Origin: Streptomyces radiopugnans
GTDB lineage: Bacteria; Actinomycetota; Actinomycetes; Streptomycetales; Streptomycetaceae
DNA length: 64,000 nt
Assembly (NCBI RefSeq): GCF_900110735.1
Contig: NZ_FOET01000003.1
Location: 310,001-374,000, forward strand
Direction: 5' to 3'
The translations under genes were made by a program, and so were the position numbers. Under the pieces are notes generated by a model. That model was not told where the DNA came from. It saw only the letters and a program-made list of their open reading frames with translations, and did not search any database. Shown here piece by piece: positions 16,615 through 26,672 of the stretch. Position 1 is the first letter of the stretch. Each line of letters opens with the position of its first letter.

Positions 16615-17874
16615 CTACCGGTTGCGCGGGAAGTAACGGTCGATCAGCGCGTTGCGGAACACACCCTCCGGGTCGAGGCGTTCCAGCAGCGCCCGGAAGT
16701 CCTCCCAGCGCGCGTACGAGTCGCCCAGCGCCTCCGCCTCCGTGGACGACAGCTTCCCCCAGTGGGGGCGCGCGTCGAAGGGCGCGAGCGCCTCCTCGAC
16801 GCGGAGCAGCACGGGGGCGACGGCGGCGGCGTCGGACGTCCAGGTGAAGTGGAGGGCGACGCTGTCGCGGCCGTGGGCGGGACTGAGCCAGTGCGGATCG
16901 GCGGCCACGGTGCGTATCTCGGAGACCTGCAGCACGGGGGCGAGCAGCGGCCCGAGTTCCCGCAGTGCCGCGAAGGCCTCGCCCGCGCGGCCGGCGGGCA
17001 CGAAGTACTCCGACTGGAGCTCGTCCCCGGCGCTGGGCATGAAGCCGGAGCGGAAGTGCGGCAGCCGCTCGTCCCACGGCCCGGGCACGCCCTGCTGCTC
17101 GGTGGCGTTCTCCGTCGGCATCCCCTCGATCGGGTGACGGGGGCCGTCGGCGGGCCGGGCGCCGGTCCAGGCGAGGTCGGGCAGCGGATCACCGGTGCGG
17201 CGCTTGGCCCACACCCGCGCCGGGCCGGCCCAGTCGGTGAAGACGCTGACGCTGTACGCGGCGCCGAACACCTCTTCCGGGTGCTCCGTCAGCACCGCCC
17301 AGGGCAGTCCCTCGTGGACGTACTGCTCCACCTCGAACGCCGGGCACGCCTCCACGGTGAGAGCGGTGACCGCGCCCAGGGCGCCGAGCGAGACCACGGC
17401 CCCCTCGAAGTCCTCGTCGCCGCGCGAGACGGTGACCTGCGAGCCGTCCGCCGTGACCAGCTCCACCGACCGTACGGCGGCGGCCAGCGTGCCACCGGTG
17501 CGCCCCGAGCCGTGGGTGCCGGTGGCGTACGCCCCGGCGAGGGTGAAGTGCGGGGTGGACGGCAGGTTCGGCAGGGCGAGCCCGTGCCGCCGCAGCACCG
17601 GGCACAGCTCGCCGAACCGGACCGCGCCGGCGACCCGGACGGTGCCGGATGCCGGATCCGCCTCGATCGCGCGGGGCAGATCGTCGAGGGTGATCAGATC
17701 GCCGGTGGTGTCGGCGATCCGGTTGAACGAGTGGCCCGAGCCCAGCACCCGTACGCGGTCGGACGCCGCGACGATCTCCCGGAGCCGGTCCGGTGTCGCC
17801 GGGCGGTGCAGGGTCCGGGCGGCGAACTCGACGTTCCCGGCCCAGTTGGTCGGCTTGGTCGGCGTCGCGGCCAT
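16615..17874 (-). CDS. aldO: FAD-dependent alditol (xylitol) oxidase
   Basis: 419 aa from the ATG at 17874, GGAG upstream. It is a VAO/PCMH-type flavoprotein. RVLGSGHSFNRIADT carries His48, equivalent to the histidine that binds FAD covalently in S. coelicolor AldO. LAGAYATGTHGSG is the second FAD segment. The C-terminal ALTO-type substrate domain ends RPHWGKLSS...DPEGVFRNALIDRYF. It oxidises xylitol or sorbitol at C1 with O2, giving aldose and H2O2. The gene is divergent from the patatin gene, and TACGCT at 17911-17916 (minus strand) could be its -10. Confidence 0.9.
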   Translation of the reverse strand: MAATPTKPTNWAGNVEFAARTLHRPATPDRLREIVAASDRVRVLGSGHSFNRIADTTGDLITLDDLPRAIEADPASGTVRVAGAVRFGELCPVLRRHGLALPNLPSTPHFTLAGAYATGTHGSGRTGGTLAAAVRSVELVTADGSQVTVSRGDEDFEGAVVSLGALGAVTALTVEACPAFEVEQYVHEGLPWAVLTEHPEEVFGAAYSVSVFTDWAGPARVWAKRRTGDPLPDLAWTGARPADGPRHPIEGMPTENATEQQGVPGPWDERLPHFRSGFMPSAGDELQSEYFVPAGRAGEAFAALRELGPLLAPVLQVSEIRTVAADPHWLSPAHGRDSVALHFTWTSDAAAVAPVLLRVEEALAPFDARPHWGKLSSTEAEALGDSYARWEDFRALLERLDPEGVFRNALIDRYFPRNR

Positions 17875-17921
17875 GGGGTCTCCAGCCTCGTGGAATCGAT
17901 CGGCCGTGCGAGCGTATGCCA

Positions 17922-17957
17922 CCGGTGCGACGGCCGGTGCGACGGCCGGTGCGGGGG
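17922..17957. repeat. 12-bp direct repeats in a divergent intergenic region
   Basis: CCGGTGCGACGG occurs twice in a row, followed by a degenerate third copy, between the alditol oxidase and patatin genes. No function is assigned. Confidence 0.6.
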
Positions 17958-18075
17958 CGGGGAGCGGCGGGGGACGCGGTGGGGAGGCGGCGGCTTCCGG
18001 CAGGCGGCGGTGGGTAGGCGGGAACGGCCGACGAGGAGGGCGACGCGAGGGCGGGAGAGGGAGGAGGCCGGCACC

Positions 18076-18912
18076 GTGGCGGAGAGAGCGCTCGTACTGG
18101 GCAGCGGTGGACACGCGGGCGGGGCGTGGCAGGTGGGGGTGCTGGCCGGGCTGGCCGCCGCCGGTGTGGACCTCGCCCGCGCCGACACGGTGATCGGCAC
18201 CTCGGCGGGGGCCGTGGTCGGCGCCCGGCTGGCGGCCGGAGAGCATCCGGAAGAGCTCCACCGGCGGCAGTCGGAGGCGGAGGCGGCGGGCCCGGAGGCG
18301 CGGATCACCCCCGGCGCGGCACTGGGGTTCCTGCGGGCGCAGCTCGGCCGGCGCACCCCGGAGGCGGTGGCGCGGCGGCTGGGACGGATGGCGCTGGGGG
18401 CGCGCACGGCTTCCGGCGAGGGGGTGCTGGAGGCGATGGCCGCCCTGCTGCCGGTGCGGGAGTGGCCGGAGGCGCTGCGCGTGACCGCCGTGGACGCGCA
18501 CACCGGGGCGCTGGAGGCCTTCCACTCCGGCAGCGGCGCCGACCTGCTCCGGGCGGTCGCCGCGAGCTGCGCGATGCCGGGGCTGTGGCCGCCGGTCGCC
18601 CTGCGCGGGCGGTGGTGGATCGACGGCGGCGTGCGGTCGACGACCAACGCCGACCTGGCGCTCGGCCACCGGCGGGTGGTGGTGCTCGCCCCGCTGCCCA
18701 GGGCGTTCGGGCCGGGGCCGAGAGCCGAGCGGCTCGCCGCCCGGCTGCGGGCCGAGGGGGCGGAGGTCGCACTGCTCGTTCCGGACGCCGCCGCCCGCCG
18801 GGCGTTCGGCCGCAACCCCCTGGACGCCTCCCGGCGGGCGGCCTGCGCACGTGCGGGACGTGCGCAGGCCGCCGCCCACGCGCGGGCCGTGGCTGGTGTC
18901 TGGCACGGCTGA
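18076..18912 (+). CDS. Patatin-like phospholipase
   Basis: 278 aa from the GTG at 18076, with GGAGG 8 nt upstream. The fold markers are all near the expected places: GSGGHAGGAW oxyanion loop, GTSAG nucleophile elbow (Ser of GXSXG), and IDGGV carrying the catalytic Asp. It is short and has no signal peptide, so it should be a cytosolic lipid acyl hydrolase. It is divergent from the alditol oxidase and convergent with the lyase gene. Its last 75 bp contain a perfect 16-bp inverted repeat. Confidence 0.9.
   Translation: MAERALVLGSGGHAGGAWQVGVLAGLAAAGVDLARADTVIGTSAGAVVGARLAAGEHPEELHRRQSEAEAAGPEARITPGAALGFLRAQLGRRTPEAVARRLGRMALGARTASGEGVLEAMAALLPVREWPEALRVTAVDAHTGALEAFHSGSGADLLRAVAASCAMPGLWPPVALRGRWWIDGGVRSTTNADLALGHRRVVVLAPLPRAFGPGPRAERLAARLRAEGAEVALLVPDAAARRAFGRNPLDASRRAACARAGRAQAAAHARAVAGVWHG
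18837..18873. terminator. Terminator-like inverted repeat inside the 3' end of the patatin CDS
   Basis: GGCGGCCTGCGCACGT and its exact complement surround a GCGGG loop, ending 39 nt before the stop codon. It could terminate convergent transcripts, especially from the lyase gene on the minus strand that ends at 18947. Confidence 0.5.
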
Positions 18913-18946
18913 GCGACCGGGGGCCTGCCGGCGGCCGGGCGCTCCG

Positions 18947-21322
18947 CTACCGGCGGCCGGGCACGCGCGCGCCGGACACGGGCACCCGCGACCAGTCGGT
19001 GCCCGACCCCAGGTGGAAGGACGGGTACGCGGGCTGGTTGTACGTCGTCTGCTGCCGCGCCACCTCGACCCGGTACTGCGGGTCGTGCATCAGCGTGTAC
19101 AGCTTGCGGTCGGTCACCTCGGTGCTGGTGTAGAGCCGTATCGCCGAGCTGTCGGCGGTGCGCACCAGCAGCTCCTCGCGCCAGTCGCCGAGGACGTCGG
19201 CCACCAGCGAGGGGTTGCCCTTGGTGCCGTTGTTGGTGCGGGTCCCCTCGGCGGTCAGCAGCGTGCCGCGCCGCCAGTCCCTGATCACCGGGGTGTTCTC
19301 GCCGGCGCCCTCCACGATCTGCGTGGTCGTGTCGGCCGCCCAGCGGATGCTCATGTTGGTGCCCGGAGTGGCGTCGCCGAGCCGCCGCCCGTCCGCGCTC
19401 CACAGGCCGACGCCGCCTGAGCCCCAGGTCTCCAGGCCCGGCCGCGCCGGGTCGACGTCGCCGACCATGCCGCGGCCGGTGTCCACGCCGGTGTAGCCGC
19501 CGTACAGCACCTCGCCGGTGGCGGCGTCGCGCAGCGCGTGGCCGTAGGGGGCCCAGCGCCCGCCCTCGTGGACGGTGTGGATCTCCAGGCCGGGCCGGTC
19601 CGGGTCGATGTCGGCGACGTGCATGGCGTCGCCGTGGCCGAGCCGCACGCTCTGCCCCGGCACGGCGCTCCCGGGCGGGGCCTCGGCGAAGGAGCTGTAG
19701 AGCAGGGAGCCGTCGTCGTCGAGGGTGGCCGCGCCGTAGACGATCTCCTGGCGGCCGTCGCCGTCCACGTCCGCCGCGCTCAGGGAGTGGAAGCCCTGGG
19801 TGGTGAGGGTGCCGTACTCGGGGTCGGTGCCGTCCACGCCGTGCGGGGAGTCGTCGAAGGGGTTGGACATGGGTGTCCAGCCGCTGTCGGCGAGCCATTG
19901 GCGCTTCAGTCGCTTCCCGTCCCAGCGGTAGGCGGCCAGGGTGGCGCGCGTGTAGTACCCGCGGGCGAAGACGGCCGAGGGGTGCTCGCCGTCGAGGTAG
20001 GCCACGCCCGCCAGGAAGCGGTCGACGCGGTTGCCCGGCTCGATGCGGCTCATGGCGTAGTCGCCCCACATCAGGCCGTCGTCGTGCCGCCCGGGCTCGT
20101 AGCGGACGGTCTGGAGCTCGCGGCCGGTGGCGCCGTCGAACACCGTCAGGTACTCGGGGCCGGTGAGGACGAAGCCCTCGAAGGTGCGCAGGTCGTTGCG
20201 GGCGCTGCGGGAGGGGGCGTAGACGTCGATGAAGTGGTCGGCCAGGTCCTCGGCGGCGGCGCGGGAGAGCGGGTAGTCGTGGCGCCGCTCGATGCCGAAG
20301 GCCGCCTCCAGGGTGGCGGGCCACCGCCCGGCGGTCACCTCGGGGTGCTCGTGCCAGCCGAGGAACGTCTCCACGACGTGCTCGCGGTAGTCCGCGGCGC
20401 TCATCCGGTGGTCGTCGCGGTGGGAGTGGCCGGCGCGGACGTCCTCGCGCGGCATGGTGACGTACCGCTCGGAGACGACGCGGCCGTGCCGGTCGTAGCG
20501 GATGCTCCTCGTGCCGGGCGCGGTCTTGACCATCATCTCCGCGCGCCCGTCGCCGTCGAAGTCGTAGACGGGGAACTGGGTGTAGTGGGCGCCCGCGCGG
20601 ATGTTGACGCCCAGGTCGAGGCGGTGCAGCAGGGTGCCGTCGAAGCGGTAGGTGTCGATGTAGACGTTACCGGTGTAGCCCTTCTGGGAGACGTCCTTGG
20701 AGTTGGACGGGTCCCACTTGACGACGTACTCGTAGCTCCCGTCGCCGTCCACGTCGCCGACGCTCATGTCGTTGGCGGAGTAGGTGTACCTCTCCCCGGC
20801 GGGGGTGACGCCGCCGGGTGGCCTGCGCAGCGGCAGTTCGGCGTACGACTCCGACCAGGGGGCGACCGCCCGGCCGCGCCCGCCGTCCTTCACCTCGCGG
20901 CCGCCGACGACGGGGACGACGCGGTACTCGGAGTCGGGCGGGGCGCCGCGGTCGAGGAAGTTGGTGCTGTCGGTGACGGTCGCGACGGGCTCGCCGTCCC
21001 GGTAGACGCGGAAGTCCGGGCCGGCCATGCCGGTGGCGGTGGAGCCGGTGGTCTCGGTGCCGAGCAGCCGCCAGCTGAGGAAGACGCCCTCGCCGGTGGC
21101 GACGGCGACGAGGCCGCGGTCGAGCTTCTCGAGCTGGACCGACCGCCCCTCGCCGCGCCCGCCGCCGTGCCCCCCGCCGGAGAGGGTGTCCGCCTGGGCC
21201 GCCTGGGCCGCGGGGGCGCCGGTGGCGAGCAGCACGCCGGCCAGCAGCGCGGACGTCCGCCGCCGCGGCCCGGATGCCGGGTGCCCCTGTGGGGGCCGGG
21301 GTTGCCGAAGGGATCGTCTCAT
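18947..21322 (-). CDS. Secreted rhamnogalacturonan lyase, PL11 family (YesW/YesX-like)
   Basis: 791 aa from the ATG at 21322, with GGAAGGA 7 nt upstream. A twin-Arg-containing signal region (SGPRRRTSALLAG...) ends near residue 44. The YesW-like N-terminal Ig-like module (EKLDRGLVAVATGEGVFLSWRLL) leads into the eight-bladed propeller. Its calcium sites are DxDxDG loops (GDVDGDGSYEYV, YDFDGDGRAEMM, ADVDGDGRQEIV). Length and order match bacterial PL11 lyases that cleave the pectin rhamnogalacturonan-I backbone outside the cell. No carbohydrate-binding module follows the lyase domain. Two LacI-type operator sequences overlap its promoter, suggesting substrate induction; no LacI gene lies nearby. 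Confidence 0.93.
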   Translation of the reverse strand: MRRSLRQPRPPQGHPASGPRRRTSALLAGVLLATGAPAAQAAQADTLSGGGHGGGRGEGRSVQLEKLDRGLVAVATGEGVFLSWRLLGTETTGSTATGMAGPDFRVYRDGEPVATVTDSTNFLDRGAPPDSEYRVVPVVGGREVKDGGRGRAVAPWSESYAELPLRRPPGGVTPAGERYTYSANDMSVGDVDGDGSYEYVVKWDPSNSKDVSQKGYTGNVYIDTYRFDGTLLHRLDLGVNIRAGAHYTQFPVYDFDGDGRAEMMVKTAPGTRSIRYDRHGRVVSERYVTMPREDVRAGHSHRDDHRMSAADYREHVVETFLGWHEHPEVTAGRWPATLEAAFGIERRHDYPLSRAAAEDLADHFIDVYAPSRSARNDLRTFEGFVLTGPEYLTVFDGATGRELQTVRYEPGRHDDGLMWGDYAMSRIEPGNRVDRFLAGVAYLDGEHPSAVFARGYYTRATLAAYRWDGKRLKRQWLADSGWTPMSNPFDDSPHGVDGTDPEYGTLTTQGFHSLSAADVDGDGRQEIVYGAATLDDDGSLLYSSFAEAPPGSAVPGQSVRLGHGDAMHVADIDPDRPGLEIHTVHEGGRWAPYGHALRDAATGEVLYGGYTGVDTGRGMVGDVDPARPGLETWGSGGVGLWSADGRRLGDATPGTNMSIRWAADTTTQIVEGAGENTPVIRDWRRGTLLTAEGTRTNNGTKGNPSLVADVLGDWREELLVRTADSSAIRLYTSTEVTDRKLYTLMHDPQYRVEVARQQTTYNQPAYPSFHLGSGTDWSRVPVSGARVPGRR

Positions 21323-21396
21323 CGCGCGGTCCTTCCCGCCCTCGGCCTGACCCGGGAGGATCGGGAGGGCCGTGTGGATACGTTGCCGTGCGCCTT

Positions 21397-21423
21397 TGAT
21401 ACGTTTCAATTGATTCGTTTCAA
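21397..21423 (-). promoter_or_regulatory. Two LacI-type operators overlapping the lyase promoter
   Basis: TGATACGTTTCA (21397-21408) and TGATTCGTTTCA (21411-21422) each differ at one or two positions from the LacI-family palindrome TGAAACGTTTCA. Read on the minus strand they include a plausible -35 TTGAAA and -10 TATCAA with 16-nt spacing. The gene start is at 21322. Confidence 0.6.
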
Positions 21424-21541
21424 GGAGCGGGCGCGACGGTATGGGCCCGGAGAGGGACCGTCAAGACCCCGCGCCGGGACTCGCCGTCTGCCTGCGGTTT
21501 CCCGGAACCGGACGGAGCCCGACGGGACCGGGCGGGGCGGA

Positions 21542-21575
21542 CGGCGGGGCGGCCCGTACGCGGACCGCCCCGCCG
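21542..21575 (-). terminator. Terminator of the formaldehyde dehydrogenase-like gene
   Basis: An 11-bp stem (CGGCGGGGCGG with complement) around a 12-nt loop lies 25 nt past the stop at 21601. Confidence 0.6.
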
Positions 21576-21600
21576 CCTTTCGCGCGGCCTGCCTCCGCCG

Positions 21601-22770
<1,170 letters not shown>

Positions 22771-23252
22771 CGCTGCCTCCTTGCGGCGCGGCGCGGCGCG
22801 CACGGTCCGCGAGAGCGCCGTCGCGGCGCGCGTCACATGTGGTGGATTCCGCTCATACTTCGCATTCTCGCCGGTGAGAATGCGCGGGTGTCCGCGGCGA
22901 AGGACGCTGAAACCTGCTGACGTGCGGCGTCGTACGGGCTGCTCCGGAGGCGTTCCGCAGCCGCTTCGGAGCCGCTCCGGAGGCTGCTCCGGAGGCGCCC
23001 CGAAAGCGGCCCGGGAGCGCGTTCCCGGAAGGCGCAGGAAGCGCGAAGGGGACTAATCTGGCATGGGAGCCGGTCGGCCGGTCGACCGGGGGCGGTGATG
23101 CCGGTGCACTCACCGCCGTCCGGCACGCACCGGCGGTCACCGACCTCCCGAGCCCGCCGGGCAAGCCGCGGGCCGCGCGGCGTGCCCGCCGTCCCGGGCC
23201 CGGGGCGACGACCGCCTTCCCTCAGCGAACGAGCCGTTGATCGGGCCAGGCC
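22771..23252. other. Divergent intergenic region between the dehydrogenase and the antiporter
   Basis: 482 bp with no convincing ORF. It contains the palindrome at 22861-22884 and a run of GCTCCGGAGGC-like direct repeats at about 22938-22998. The antiporter's promoter was not identified. Confidence 0.5.
22861..22884. promoter_or_regulatory. Perfect 9-bp inverted repeat, candidate operator
   Basis: CGCATTCTC, six nt, GAGAATGCG. It lies about 90 nt upstream of the formaldehyde dehydrogenase-like gene. No regulator gene is adjacent, so the binding protein is unknown. Confidence 0.45.
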
Positions 23253-24887
23253 ATGGATCCGTACGACTTCCCCCTCGTCGCCGCGGTCCTCGCGCTCTCC
23301 GCCGTCGCGGGCCTGCTGGCGACGCTGCTGCGGCAGCCGCTGATCGTCGCCTTCATCGGCGTCGGCATCCTGGTCGGTCCCGCGGGCGCCGGCTGGGTGG
23401 AGGCCGACGGCACCGTCGAACTGCTCGCCCGGCTGGGCATCGCTGTGCTGCTGTTCCTGGTGGGGCTCCGGCTCGACCTGCACCTGGTCCGCACCACCGG
23501 GCCCATCGCGCTGGCCACCGGGCTCGGTCAGGTCCTGTTCACCTCGGTGATCGGCTTCCTGATCGCGCTCGCGCTGGGCATGGACACCGTGACGGCGCTC
23601 TACGTCGCGGTCGCGCTCACCTTCTCGTCCACGATCATCATCGTGAAGCTGCTGTCCGACAAGCGCGAGCTGGAGCAGCTCCACGGGCGCATCGCGGTGG
23701 GGTTCCTGATCGTGCAGGACATCGTCGTGGTGCTGGTCATGATCGCCCTGACCGCGTTCGGGCAGCGGGTCGGCAGCGGCGCGGGCATGGCCTTGGACAT
23801 CGCCCTGGTCTTCGCCAAGGGCCTGGGCCTGCTGGCGGGCGTCGCCGTGCTGATGCGGTACGTCCTGCCCGGTCTGCTGCACCGCGTCGCACGGTCCCAG
23901 GACCTGCTGGTGCTCTTCGGCATGGCCTACGCGGTGTCGGTGGCCGCGCTGAGCGAGTGGCTCGGCTTCAGCTCCGAGGTCGGCGCGTTCCTGGCCGGGG
24001 TCTCCCTGGCCGGCACCCCCTACCGGGACGCCCTGGGGGCCCGGCTGGTCAGCCTGCGCGACTTCCTGCTGCTCTTCTTCTTCCTGGAACTGGGCGCGCG
24101 GCTGGAATTCGGCGAGGCGGGCGCCCGGATCGCCGAGGCGCTGGTGTTCTCGGTGTTCGTGCTCGTCGGCAATCCGCTGATCGTCCTCGTGATCATGGTC
24201 GCCATGCGCTACCCGGTCCGGGTGGGATTCCTGGCGGGCCTGACGGTCGCCCAGATCTCGGAGTTCTCCCTCATCCTCGCCGCCCTCGGGTACAGCCTCG
24301 GGCACATCACCGGCGCCACCGTCAGCCTGATCACCGTCGTCGGCCTGGTCACCATCGGCGCGTCCACCTATCTGATCCTCTACTCCCAGCAGATCTACGG
24401 GCGCCTGGAACGCCGGCTGGCGAGGTTCGAGCGGACCGGCACCCGCCACGCCGGCCCCGTCGACGGCCGGCACGACGCCGACGTCGTCCTCTACGGGCTC
24501 GGCCGCTTCGGCGGCCTGCTGGCCGACCGGCTCAGCCGGGCCGGGCACCGGGTCCTGGCGGTGGACTACGACCCGCACCGGGTGGCGCGCAACGACCGGG
24601 AGGGGGTGAGCGCCGTCTTCGGCAGCGCCGAGGACGCCCATTTCCTGGAGTCCCTGCCGCTGGACCGGGCCCGGTGCGTGGTCAGCGCCATCCCGGTGGT
24701 GGACACCAACCGGGCGCTGCTGCACGGGCTGCGCCACCACGGGTACCGGGGGGCCACGGCCGTCACCGCCTACAACCGGCGCGCCGCCGAGCAGCTGCGC
24801 GCCGAGGACGTCGATCTGGTCATCGAGCCCTTCGCCGCCGCGGCGTCGGACGCGGCGGCGGCCCTGGACGGGCTGCTGCGCGACTGA
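23253..24887 (+). CDS. CPA2-family cation:proton antiporter with RCK/TrkA-N domain
   Basis: 544 aa from the ATG at 23253. About 12-13 membrane segments cover residues 5-385, including the family's GILVGPAGAGW, a LLFLVGLRLDL stretch and GFLIVQDIVVV in the transport core. A cytosolic NAD(H)-binding RCK-N domain follows (VVLYGLGRFGGLLADRL as GxGxxG, then VVDYDPHRV). The KefB/KefC-like layout suggests K+/H+ or Na+/H+ exchange controlled by nucleotide binding. No ancillary KefF/KefG gene is adjacent. Confidence 0.9.
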   Translation: MDPYDFPLVAAVLALSAVAGLLATLLRQPLIVAFIGVGILVGPAGAGWVEADGTVELLARLGIAVLLFLVGLRLDLHLVRTTGPIALATGLGQVLFTSVIGFLIALALGMDTVTALYVAVALTFSSTIIIVKLLSDKRELEQLHGRIAVGFLIVQDIVVVLVMIALTAFGQRVGSGAGMALDIALVFAKGLGLLAGVAVLMRYVLPGLLHRVARSQDLLVLFGMAYAVSVAALSEWLGFSSEVGAFLAGVSLAGTPYRDALGARLVSLRDFLLLFFFLELGARLEFGEAGARIAEALVFSVFVLVGNPLIVLVIMVAMRYPVRVGFLAGLTVAQISEFSLILAALGYSLGHITGATVSLITVVGLVTIGASTYLILYSQQIYGRLERRLARFERTGTRHAGPVDGRHDADVVLYGLGRFGGLLADRLSRAGHRVLAVDYDPHRVARNDREGVSAVFGSAEDAHFLESLPLDRARCVVSAIPVVDTNRALLHGLRHHGYRGATAVTAYNRRAAEQLRAEDVDLVIEPFAAAASDAAAALDGLLRD

Positions 24888-24994
24888 CGCGGCGCGGGGG
24901 CTTCCCGGGCGTCCACGGGACGGACCCGTACCGCCGGCCGTACCGACGGTCGTGCCGCCGGGCCGTACCACCGGTCGTGCCACCCGCCCGCCCG

Positions 24995-25408
24995 TCACAC
25001 AGGGGCGCGCCGGTACACCGACAGCGCCCAGATCACCAGGGCGCACAGGCCGATCAGCACGATCGACCAGATCGGGTAGTACGGCAGCGACAGGAAGTTC
25101 GCCACCAGCAGGACCGAGGCCATCACCACACCCGCGGCCCGCGCCCACAGCGCGCCCCGGAACAGGCCGGCCGCCACCGCGATGCTCACGGCCCCCAGGA
25201 CGAGGTGGGCCCAGCCCCAGCCGGTGGTGCTCCACACGAAGGTGTAGTCCGGGGTGCTGAGGAAGACCTCGTCCTCGGCGATGCCCATGATGCCGCGCAG
25301 CAGGTCCAGCACGCCGGAGATGGCCAGCATGACGGCGGCGAAGGCCACCAGCCCGCCGGCCAGGTCCTGAGTGCTGTCCGAGTACTGCCGCCGAGCCGTC
25401 TGTGCCAC
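24995..25408 (-). CDS. Four-TM membrane protein (DUF7144-like)
   Basis: 137 aa from the GTG at 25408. Four hydrophobic helices (starting LAGGLVAFAAVMLAISGVLD; WAHLVLGAVSIAVAAGLF; AAGVVMASVLLVANFLSL; PIWSIVLIGLCALVIWAL) are separated by short loops. The LSTPDYTFVWSTTGWGW loop is typical of this small actinobacterial family. The function is unknown. It converges on the antiporter. Confidence 0.82.
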   Translation of the reverse strand: MAQTARRQYSDSTQDLAGGLVAFAAVMLAISGVLDLLRGIMGIAEDEVFLSTPDYTFVWSTTGWGWAHLVLGAVSIAVAAGLFRGALWARAAGVVMASVLLVANFLSLPYYPIWSIVLIGLCALVIWALSVYRRAPV

Positions 25409-25607
25409 CGGAGGTCACCTCGTCTCACGGGTGGGGTCCCGGGCGCCGGTGTCCCACCCGCGCCTGCCGGTGAGGGGGAGGGAGACGGCCGAGGGCCTGC
25501 CCTCCGCACGTTCGCCGGCGCGTTCGCCGCCCTCGTTCCCCAGTATCGTCCGGCGGGGTGGGGGCGCAAACGGACGCCTGCCCGCGCCCCCTCGTACCCT
25601 TTCCCCC

Positions 25608-26561
25608 GTGCCGTCCCCCCGTCTGCGCCGCGTCGCCGTCCTGGTCCTCGAGGGTGCCAAGCCCCTCGACGTCGGCATCCCCGCGCAGGTGTTCACCACC
25701 CGGGCGAGCATGCCGTACGAGGTGCGGGTGTGCGGGGCGGCGCCCGGCCCGGTGGCCGGCGACGGCCTGTCCTACCACGTCGTCCACGGCCTCGACGCGC
25801 TCGCGTGGGCCGAGACCGTCTTCATCCCCGGCTACCGCTTCCCCGACCGCGACGACCCGCCGCCGGCCGTCGTCGACGCGCTCTCCGACGCCCACGCCCG
25901 GGGCACGCGGCTGGCCGCCATCTCGACGGGCGCCTTCGCGCTCGCCGCCACGGGACTGCTCGACGGCAGGCGCGCCACGACGCACTGGCACTACACACGG
26001 GCGCTCGCGGCGAGGCACCCGTCCGTCCTCGTCGACGAGAACGTCCTGTTCGTCGACGAGGGCAGCGTGCTGACGTCGGCCGGGGCCGCCTCGGGCATCG
26101 ACCTGTGCCTGCACGTCCTGCGCGGCGACCTCGGGGTGGCCGCGTCCAACCACGCGGCCCGGCGCCTGGTCGCGGCCCCCTACCGCAGCGGCGGCCAGGC
26201 GCAGTACGTGCCGCGCAGCGTGCCCGAGCCGCTCGGCGAGCGGTTCGCCGCCACCCGCGAGTGGGCGCTGCACCGGCTCGGCGAGCCCCTCACCCTCGAA
26301 CTCCTCGCCCGGCACGCGGGCGTCTCGCCGCGCACCTTCTCGCGGCGCTTCGCCGAGGACACGGGGTACACGCCGATGCAGTGGGTCATGCGCGCCCGCG
26401 TCGACATGGCCCGTGAGCTGCTGGAGCGCTCGGAGCGGAGCGTGGAGCGGATCGCCGCCGACGTCGGCCTGGGCACCGGCGCCAATCTGCGGCTGCACTT
26501 CCGGCGCATCCTGGGCACCACGCCGAGCGAGTACCGGCGCACCTTCGCCCGGGGCGGGTAG
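25608..26561 (+). CDS. GlxA-type regulator (DJ-1/PfpI-like domain plus AraC helix-turn-helix)
   Basis: 317 aa from the GTG at 25608. The N-terminal class I amidotransferase-like domain (VAVLVLEGAKPLDVGIPAQVF; TRLAAISTGAFALAATGLLDG) has Ser where the cysteine of related CTGAF elbows sits. The C-terminal AraC domain spans about 215-315: TLELLARHAGVSPRTFSRRF and SVERIAADVGLGTGANLRLHF. TACCCT lies 7 nt before the GTG and no ribosome site is visible, so the transcript may be leaderless. A same-strand GAPDH gene follows by 111 nt and may be its target. Confidence 0.9.
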   Translation: MPSPRLRRVAVLVLEGAKPLDVGIPAQVFTTRASMPYEVRVCGAAPGPVAGDGLSYHVVHGLDALAWAETVFIPGYRFPDRDDPPPAVVDALSDAHARGTRLAAISTGAFALAATGLLDGRRATTHWHYTRALAARHPSVLVDENVLFVDEGSVLTSAGAASGIDLCLHVLRGDLGVAASNHAARRLVAAPYRSGGQAQYVPRSVPEPLGERFAATREWALHRLGEPLTLELLARHAGVSPRTFSRRFAEDTGYTPMQWVMRARVDMARELLERSERSVERIAADVGLGTGANLRLHFRRILGTTPSEYRRTFARGG

Positions 26562-26672
26562 CGCGGGCGGCCCGCCGCCGCGTGGCGCGATCCTCGCGAA
26601 CCCTGGCGATCGCGCCGCTGTCACGGGCGGAGGCCGCACGCGACGCTGGTGGCGACCGGAGGGAGGTCATCC

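Noticed and set aside
22833..25418. 861-codon minus-strand ORF
   Set aside because: It lies opposite the CPA2 antiporter, whose frame has membrane segments and an RCK domain. The minus frame is Gln/Asp/His-rich noise.
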